Of a DNA stretch of 11,279 nt, positions 6,424 through 11,279 are shown in pieces. Source of the DNA: an uncultured Clostridia bacterium (lineage in GTDB: Bacteria; Bacillota; Clostridia; Oscillospirales; Ruminococcaceae); contig CANEHP010000061.1 of assembly GCA_947427325.1 (NCBI GenBank), forward strand, positions 1 through 11,279, read 5' to 3'. The notes under the pieces were generated by a model. That model was not told the origin of the DNA, made no database searches, and worked only from the letters and a program-made list of their open reading frames with translations. A program made the translations under genes and the position numbers. The first letter of the stretch is position 1. Every line of letters begins with the position of its first letter.

Positions 6424-6894
6424 ATGAAAGAAAAAGATACCGCTATATATAAATTTAAAGCCTGCGCCGTTTCAATATTGCTGTGCGGACTTTTCGCCGT
6501 TTTTGCAGCGGGCTGTTCCGGTCAGGAAGCCGATAATCCCGAAAACACCTCGAATCATCAAAACGAAAACGCCGATTCCCCTTCGATCAATGCCGTTTCA
6601 AAAATAACTCTCCCAACTAACGATTCAACGGGAGTTTATACAGGCAGCTTTTCGGGAGGACGCCCTACCGGATCAAAGGAAACCCTTCCCCCAAAAATAA
6701 CAATGGGGGAAATATCCATTGCTCCCATTACAAAACCCCGGCAGTCAGATGAAACCGTAAGCGGCTCCGTAACGGAGGAAAACGAAAATACCAAGTTTTC
6801 ATTTGATTTTTCAAGAGGCACTTTAGACGCAGGCGACTTTTTTGATATCGGCGAGGACACCACTCCCACTATGGTATACGGCTTCAACGGCTGA
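6424..6894 (+). CDS. small secreted lipoprotein of unknown function
   Basis: This 156-aa protein has a GGAG ribosome binding site 6 nt before the ATG. The N-terminus is basic (MKEKDTAIYKFK), followed by a hydrophobic stretch ending FAVFAAGC. Cys31 is therefore the likely lipidation site, although Ala at -3 is not the commonest lipobox residue. The mature part is rich in Asn, Ser, Thr, Pro, Asp and Glu, low-complexity after the Cys, and has a GVYTGSFSGGRPTG segment. I recognise no domain and no catalytic motif. It appears monocistronic, driven by a strong promoter through the MITE-bearing leader. It could be a surface-anchored or envelope-associated protein; anything further would be a guess. 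Confidence 0.75.
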   Translation: MKEKDTAIYKFKACAVSILLCGLFAVFAAGCSGQEADNPENTSNHQNENADSPSINAVSKITLPTNDSTGVYTGSFSGGRPTGSKETLPPKITMGEISIAPITKPRQSDETVSGSVTEENENTKFSFDFSRGTLDAGDFFDIGEDTTPTMVYGFNG

Positions 6895-6908
6895 TAATTA
6901 AAATACTG

Positions 6909-6932
6909 TGCCTTTATGTTTTATTAAGGGCA
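6909..6932 (+). terminator. possible weak terminator after the lipoprotein gene
   Basis: TGCCTTTA (6909-6916) pairs with TAAGGGCA (6925-6932) in an 8-bp stem with one G.T and an 8-nt loop. It lies 14 nt after the stop codon. No T-run follows, so intrinsic termination here is uncertain. Confidence 0.3.
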
Positions 6933-7149
6933 TTCCGTTAACCAAAATTTAATATTCAACAACTTTGACAAAGACAGTAGGAATAATATTTTCCGAGCTT
7001 ACAGAGAGCCGCAGGCGCTGAAAATGCGGCAGTCGGGTTTCTTTCCGAATATCACTTTGGAGTTGCAGGCTGAAAGATTTTTTATGAAGGTCAACTAAGC
7101 TGTGCCGTATTTTCCGCGTTAAGGAAAGCTGTTTAGGGAATAGGGCTTT

Positions 7150-7343
7150 TTATAGGCAACACCGCACAATGATTACGTGTGAATTGCGCAGCAGATTTTT
7201 CGTCAGCTTGCATAAATTCGACGCAGGAATACTGACGTATTTCAGAACTTGTTCTCAAGGAAAATTTGTGCAGGATGACGGAAAATGTGCAAGCAAGTCG
7301 CATGCAAAGCCGTTAGGCGGTCATTGTGCGGTGTTGCCTATAA
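7150..7343. mobile_element. MITE-like element 2, inserted in the ileS T-box leader
   Basis: Left arm 7150-7172 and right arm 7321-7343 are perfect 23-bp inverted repeats. The recognisable ends read TATAGGCAACACCGCAC on the left and its reverse complement on the right. Taking TA (7151-7152, 7341-7342) as target duplication gives a 188-bp element. The arm sequence differs from element 1, so this is another family. It has no transposase gene; an open frame runs rightward from inside it into ileS, but that is a spurious N-terminal extension. The interior has further short inverted pairs such as CGTCAG/CTGACG. Confidence 0.8.
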
Positions 7344-7389
7344 TTAAGCTGCCTTGTTCTGAACGGTTTAATAGGTGGTTGCAAGCATA

Positions 7390-7422
7390 TCCTTGTCCTG
7401 TTATTCGGGGCAGGGATTTTTT
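7390..7422 (+). terminator. T-box-controlled intrinsic terminator before ileS
   Basis: TCCTTGTCCT (7390-7399) pairs with GGGGCAGGGA (7407-7416), with three G.T pairs and probably a G7400-C7406 closing pair, followed by six T (7417-7422). It lies 31 nt before the ileS start. Its 5' arm overlaps the sequence needed for the competing antiterminator fold with AATAGG, which is the expected switch geometry. Confidence 0.8.
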
Positions 7423-7453
7423 AATACATAACATAAAGAAAGGAATGATTAAA

Positions 7454-10400
7454 ATGTACGAAAAAGTAAACTCCTCCCTCTCCCCTGTGGAAAGGGAAAA
7501 GAAAATCGAAAAATTCTGGAATGACAACAACATTTTTGAAAAGTCAATGGAGGTTCACAAGGAGGATAAGTCCTATGTTTTCTATGACGGTCCTCCCACC
7601 GCCAACGGCAAGCCTCATATAGGACACGTTGAAACAAGAGCCTTTAAGGATATGATCCCCCGCTATCACGCAATGAAGGGCGCATTCGTTCCCCGCAAGG
7701 CGGGCTGGGACACTCACGGACTTCCCGTTGAGCTGGAGGTTGAAAAAAAGTTGGGACTTGACGGTAAGGAGCAGATCGAGGAATACGGGCTTGAACCCTT
7801 TATCGCACAGTGCAAGGAAAGCGTATGGAAGTATAAGGGAATGTGGGAGGATTTTTCCCGCACGGTAGGCTTCTGGGCTGATATGGACCACCCCTATGTT
7901 ACCTATGACAATAACTTTATCGAATCCGAATGGTGGGCGTTAAAGAAAATCTGGGAAAAGGGTCTGCTTTACAAGGGCTTTAAAATAGTCCCCTACTGCC
8001 CCCGCTGCGGCACTCCCCTTTCCTCTCACGAGGTTGCGCAGGGCTATAAGGACGTTAAGGAAAAATCGGCTGTGGCAAGATTTAAGGCAAAGGGCGAGGA
8101 CGCTTATTTCCTTGCCTGGACCACCACTCCATGGACATTGCCCTCAAACGTGGCTCTCTGCGTAAACCCAAATGAAACCTATGTTAAGGTAAAAAGCGGG
8201 GAATACACTTACTATATGGCAGAGGCTCTCCTTTCCGCCGTTTTGCCCGAGGGCTGGGAAATTCTTGAACGCTATCGTGGCAAAGAGCTTGAATATAAGG
8301 AATATGAGCCTTTATTCGATTTTGTTTCTCCCAAAGAAAAATGCCGGTATGTTACCTGCGACACTTATGTAACGCTTACGGACGGTACGGGTATCGTTCA
8401 TATCGCTCCCGCCTTCGGTGAGGACGACGCCAATGTAGGAAGAAATTACGGTCTTCCCCTGGTACAGCTGGTTGACTCAAAGGGCGAGATGACGGCGGAA
8501 ACTCCTTGGGCGGGTATGTTCTGCAAGGACGCAGACAAGGAAGTGTTAAAGAATCTGAAGGAAAGAGGACTGCTGTTCAGCGCACCTGCCTTTGAACACA
8601 GCTATCCCTTCTGCTGGCGGTGCGACACTCCCCTTATCTATTATGCAAGAAACAGCTGGTTTATCAAAATGTCCGATGTAAGAGACAGAATGATAGCCAA
8701 CAACGAAACGGTAAACTGGATACCCGAAAGCGTAGGAAAAAACCGCTTCGGCGATTGGATAGCCAATGCGCAGGACTGGGCGTTAAGCCGCAACCGCTAT
8801 TGGGGCACGCCCCTTAATATCTGGGAATGTGAATGCGGACACCGCCACGCAGTGGGAAGTATCGAAGAATTAAAGTCCATGAGCAAAAACTGCCCCGAGG
8901 ATATCGAGCTGCACAAGCCCTTTATCGACGCCGTAACCATTGCCTGCCCCCAATGCGGCAGGGAGATGAAGCGTGTTCCCGAGGTGATAGACTGCTGGTT
9001 CGACAGCGGCTCAATGCCCTTTGCACAGCATCACTATCCCTTTGAGAATAAAGAATTGTTCCGGTCGCAGTTCCCCGCCGATTTTATTTCGGAAGCCGTT
9101 GACCAGACAAGAGGCTGGTTCTATTCGCTGCTGGCTGTTTCCACCCTTGTATTTGACAAAGCGCCCTACAAAAACGTGCTTGTTTTAGGCTTGGTTCAGG
9201 ACGAAGAGGGCAGAAAGATGTCAAAGCATTTAGGCAATACCGTAGATCCCTTTGAAGCGCTGCAAGCCTATGGCTCGGACGCCGTGCGCTGGTACTTCTA
9301 CACCAACAGCGCTCCCTGGCTGCCCAACAGATTTTCGGGCAAGGCAGTTACCGAGGGACAGAGAAAGTATCTTTCCACCCTTTGGAACACCTATGCATTT
9401 TTTGTGCTGTATGCCAATATAGATAATTTTGACGCAGAAAAATACGATCTTCCCGATTCCCCCGAAAAGCTCCCCGTTATGGACAGGTGGCTTTTGTCAA
9501 GGCTTAATACGCTTATAAAGACAGTTGACGAAAACCTTGCGGAATACCGTATTCCCGAAGCCGCAAAGGCTTTGCAGGATTTTGTGGACGAAATGTCAAA
9601 CTGGTATGTAAGAAGAAACCGTGAAAGATTCTGGCAGAAGGAGCTTACACAGGACAAAATCAACGCCTATATGACCCTGTATTCCGCTTTGGTTACCGTG
9701 GCAAAGCTTACTGCGCCAATGACTCCCTTTATCGCCGAGGACATTTACCGCAACTTAGTCTGCACAAACTGCAAGACAGCGCCCGAAAGCGTTCATCTTT
9801 GCAGCTATCCCGCCGCCGACGAAGCTCTTATCGATCCCGAGCTTGAAGCGAATATGGAAGCGGTGCTTCAAATAAAGACCCTGGGTCTTGCCGCAAGAAA
9901 CAGCGCTGCGATAAAGAGCCGTCAGCCCTTGTCTCAGGTTTTGGTTCAGTCGGAGCATACCCTTGAACCGACGTTTGCGGAAATCGTGGCTCAGGAGCTT
10001 AATGTTAAGGAAATAAAGTTTGTGGAGGATACCTCCGAGTTTACCGTTTACAGCTTTAAGCCTCAGTTAAAGCTCCTCGGCGCAAAGTACGGAAAACAGC
10101 TGGGCGAGGTGAGAACCGCTCTTGCCGAAGCTGACGGCGCAAAGGCGATGGCGGAGCTGAAAAATACGGGAGTTATGACCGTTACTGTTTCAACAGGCGA
10201 TATTAAGCTTACCGAAGAGGAGCTTTTGATCAGCGTTTCTCAAAAGGAGGGCTACGCCGTTGAAGCGGACAGAGGCTATACCGTTGTATTAAACACACAG
10301 CTTACCGAGGAGCTTATCGAGGAGGGCTTTGTCCGTGAGATAATCAGCAAAATACAGACAATGCGCAAGGACGCAGGCTTTGAGGTTATGGATAATATCA

Positions 10401-10570
10401 GAGTTTACTGCGGCGATAACGCAAGGATAAAGGAAGTTGTCACAAAAGGAAAAGAGGAAATTGCCGAAAATACCCTTACCGAGGAATTTATCTTTGACAG
10501 GACGGCAGGATATACCGCAGAGTGGGATATTAACGGCGAAAAGGTAACTCTCGGAGTAGAAAAGCTCTGA
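7454..10570 (+). CDS. ileS: isoleucine--tRNA ligase (IleRS, long type)
   Basis: IleRS charges tRNA-Ile with isoleucine and edits misactivated valine in the cytoplasm. The 1038-aa length suits this enzyme. Visible parts are the HIGH motif in GPPTANGKPHIGH (residues 46-58), a CPRCG zinc-type pair (182-186), the CP1 editing domain at about 220-400 with AWTTTPWTLPSN and HIAPAFGEDD, a second Cys cluster CECGH (459-463) and CPQCG (498-502), DCWFDSGS (513-520), KMSKH in GRKMSKHLGN (588-592), and a C-terminal anticodon-binding region. The PPTANGKPHIGH form and PRKAGWDTHGLPVE resemble the IleS2/eukaryote-like type rather than the E. coli type. The ATG at 7454 has AAAGGA 9 nt upstream and starts at the conserved N-terminus. 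An open frame reaching back to 7169 lies within the MITE and T-box and is not coding. Confidence 0.97.
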   Translation: MYEKVNSSLSPVEREKKIEKFWNDNNIFEKSMEVHKEDKSYVFYDGPPTANGKPHIGHVETRAFKDMIPRYHAMKGAFVPRKAGWDTHGLPVELEVEKKLGLDGKEQIEEYGLEPFIAQCKESVWKYKGMWEDFSRTVGFWADMDHPYVTYDNNFIESEWWALKKIWEKGLLYKGFKIVPYCPRCGTPLSSHEVAQGYKDVKEKSAVARFKAKGEDAYFLAWTTTPWTLPSNVALCVNPNETYVKVKSGEYTYYMAEALLSAVLPEGWEILERYRGKELEYKEYEPLFDFVSPKEKCRYVTCDTYVTLTDGTGIVHIAPAFGEDDANVGRNYGLPLVQLVDSKGEMTAETPWAGMFCKDADKEVLKNLKERGLLFSAPAFEHSYPFCWRCDTPLIYYARNSWFIKMSDVRDRMIANNETVNWIPESVGKNRFGDWIANAQDWALSRNRYWGTPLNIWECECGHRHAVGSIEELKSMSKNCPEDIELHKPFIDAVTIACPQCGREMKRVPEVIDCWFDSGSMPFAQHHYPFENKELFRSQFPADFISEAVDQTRGWFYSLLAVSTLVFDKAPYKNVLVLGLVQDEEGRKMSKHLGNTVDPFEALQAYGSDAVRWYFYTNSAPWLPNRFSGKAVTEGQRKYLSTLWNTYAFFVLYANIDNFDAEKYDLPDSPEKLPVMDRWLLSRLNTLIKTVDENLAEYRIPEAAKALQDFVDEMSNWYVRRNRERFWQKELTQDKINAYMTLYSALVTVAKLTAPMTPFIAEDIYRNLVCTNCKTAPESVHLCSYPAADEALIDPELEANMEAVLQIKTLGLAARNSAAIKSRQPLSQVLVQSEHTLEPTFAEIVAQELNVKEIKFVEDTSEFTVYSFKPQLKLLGAKYGKQLGEVRTALAEADGAKAMAELKNTGVMTVTVSTGDIKLTEEELLISVSQKEGYAVEADRGYTVVLNTQLTEELIEEGFVREIISKIQTMRKDAGFEVMDNIRVYCGDNARIKEVVTKGKEEIAENTLTEEFIFDRTAGYTAEWDINGEKVTLGVEKL

Positions 10571-10571
10571 G

Positions 10572-10628
10572 AACTTATTCTCATAGAAATTGGAACGCAT
10601 CTTTTCTATGAGAATAAGTTTTGATTTT
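10572..10628 (+). terminator. strong hairpin terminator of ileS
   Basis: A perfect 18-bp stem joins 10572-10589 (begins AACTTATTCTCATAG) to 10603-10620 with a 13-nt loop, then TTGATTTT. It lies immediately after the ileS stop and 14 nt before the ribosome binding site region of the next gene. The T-tail is interrupted, so termination may be partial. Confidence 0.75.
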
Positions 10629-10641
10629 GCGAGGTGACGCT

Positions 10642-11199
10642 ATGCCCAATTTTACCCGTTCAGCCATAAAGCAGTCCTTTGTAAAGCTTTTAAATCAGCG
10701 CCCCATAAATCAGATAACCGTCAAGGATATTGTGGAGGACTGCGGAATAAACAGAAATTCCTTTTATTACCACTTTGCGGATATGCCCGCCTTGGTGGAG
10801 GAAATAATCACCGACGAGGCGGACAGGATAATCTCCGAGTATTCCTCCATAGATTCCATTGAGGACGGCTTTAATGCGGCGGTGCAGTTTATACTTGACA
10901 ACAAAAAGGCGGTGTATCATATTTACAATTCCGCCAACCGAGACTTGTATATTCAATATCTGCTGAACATCTGCCAATATGTTGCTTCAACGTATTTTTC
11001 CACCGTATTCCCCGACGCACCCGTTAAGGAGGGGGATAAGGAGCTTATAATAATGTTCTATAAGTGCGAGCTTTTCGGAGTTATTGTGGAATGGCTCAAT
11101 ACGGGCATGAAGCTTGATATATGCAGCGCCTTCAGGCGGCTTTGCATTTTGCGGAAGGGCATGGTGGAGGAGATGTTCAGGAGGAGCAGGGAAAGTTAG
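10642..11199 (+). CDS. TetR/AcrR-family regulator (possibly DhaS-like C-terminal domain)
   Basis: This 185-aa protein starts at the ATG at 10642, with GAGGTG ending 5 nt upstream. A TTG 21 nt earlier is in frame but sits at the foot of the ileS terminator hairpin. The N-terminal domain has the TetR pattern ITVKDIVEDCGINRNSFYYHF at about residues 24-44, followed by ADMPALVEEII. The C-terminal half, with IYNSANRDLYIQYL and a late VIVEWLNTGMK, resembles the TetR C-terminal domain found in DhaS and many clostridial orphan regulators. No obvious target lies nearby in the window. The gene is 71 bp downstream of ileS, separated by the terminator, so it may be read through or have its own promoter that I cannot identify. 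Confidence 0.88.
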   Translation: MPNFTRSAIKQSFVKLLNQRPINQITVKDIVEDCGINRNSFYYHFADMPALVEEIITDEADRIISEYSSIDSIEDGFNAAVQFILDNKKAVYHIYNSANRDLYIQYLLNICQYVASTYFSTVFPDAPVKEGDKELIIMFYKCELFGVIVEWLNTGMKLDICSAFRRLCILRKGMVEEMFRRSRES

Positions 11200-11246
11200 A
11201 AGGGGCTGTAAAAAACTACCCGTCAAAAAAAGAGTTTAATAAAGTT

Positions 11247-11279
11247 TCCGTCCGGAGAATTTCGCTTGCGAAATTCTCA
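11247..11279. repeat. perfect hairpin at the right window edge
   Basis: GAGAATTTCGC (11255-11265) pairs with GCGAAATTCTC (11268-11278) across a 2-nt loop, and a small TCCG/CGGA stem (11247-11256) overlaps its left side. It lies 55 bp after the TetR stop. It may be that gene's terminator or the start of another palindromic element cut by the window edge. The sequence between 11200 and 11246 holds nothing else I can call. Confidence 0.6.

Larger units (their letters stand above)
6965..7422 (+). promoter_or_regulatory. T-box leader (isoleucine, ATC specifier) of ileS, split by a MITE-like insertion
   Basis: T-box leaders sense uncharged tRNA and let transcription proceed when the amino acid is short. 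The stem I half is visible at about 6970-7076. It has an AGTAGG segment, the conserved AGAGAG (7003-7008), a distal hairpin GCCGCA/TGCGGC (7008-7013 with 7025-7030) and a specifier loop GAATATCAC. There ATC (7050-7052) is an isoleucine codon, matching the downstream gene. TTTGGAGTTG follows, as usual. The 3' half lies at about 7344-7422. It has AATAGGTGGTTGC (7370-7382), whose TGGT can pair with the ACCA end of tRNA-Ile, and then the terminator. The two halves are separated by the inverted-repeat element at 7150-7343. Without that element the leader is about 264 nt, a normal size. The T-box core is degenerate compared with the textbook AGGGTGGNACCGCG. Confidence 0.82.

Noticed and set aside
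6965..6989. TTGACA with TAATAT as the ileS promoter
   Set aside because: The spacer is only 13 bp, and the downstream bases appear to belong to the T-box transcript. The real promoter is probably farther upstream, where I see no clear pair.
7169..7453. N-terminal extension of ileS by 95 codons
   Set aside because: These codons read through MITE arm sequence and the T-box terminator. The conserved IleRS N-terminus and the AAAGGA site both place the start at 7454.
10621..10641. TTG start for the second TetR gene
   Set aside because: It begins at the foot of the ileS terminator. The ATG at 10642 has GAGGTG at good spacing and matches the usual TetR start.

Overview
The window looks like a chromosomal segment of a low-to-moderate GC Firmicute. 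The best fit is a gut-type Clostridia in the Ruminococcaceae/Oscillospiraceae range. The main evidence is a T-box leader in front of ileS, the long IleRS type with a KMSKH motif, AAAGGA/GGAG-type ribosome binding sites, and a MacB/FtsX-like permease of a kind common in Clostridia. The lineage is an inference, not something the sequence proves.

Layout, left to right. Positions 1-959 (minus) hold the N-terminal part of an FtsX-like ABC permease that runs off the left edge. Positions 1136-1299 hold a compact array of six hairpins, just upstream of a four-gene metal ABC operon (1346-4852, plus). The operon encodes a TroA-like lipoprotein, an ATPase and two ABC-3 permeases, tightly coupled by 4-bp overlaps between the last three genes. 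Positions 4853-5268 separate this operon from a convergent TetR-family gene (5269-5838, minus). They contain a composite palindromic element (4890-5053) and a degenerate 31-bp tandem repeat (5066-5180). After the TetR gene comes a consensus sigma-A promoter (6161-6189), then a 24-26 bp terminal-inverted-repeat element (6216-6377) lying in the leader of a small lipoprotein gene (6424-6894). Next is an ileS T-box leader (about 6965-7422) with an isoleucine ATC specifier. A second, different MITE-like element (7150-7343) splits this leader between its stem I half and its antiterminator/terminator half. ileS itself is 7454-10570 and ends at a strong hairpin. A second TetR-family gene follows (10642-11199), and another perfect hairpin lies at the right edge.

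The genes are ordinary housekeeping and transport functions: import of Mn/Zn-type divalent metal, isoleucyl-tRNA charging, and two orphan TetR regulators. The unusual content is between the genes. At least four distinct palindromic or MITE-like elements sit in four intergenic regions. Two lie inside transcribed leaders, between a promoter or sensor and the gene it controls. The strongest single observation is the insertion within the T-box riboswitch of ileS, placed so that the tRNA-reading and terminator modules both appear intact.
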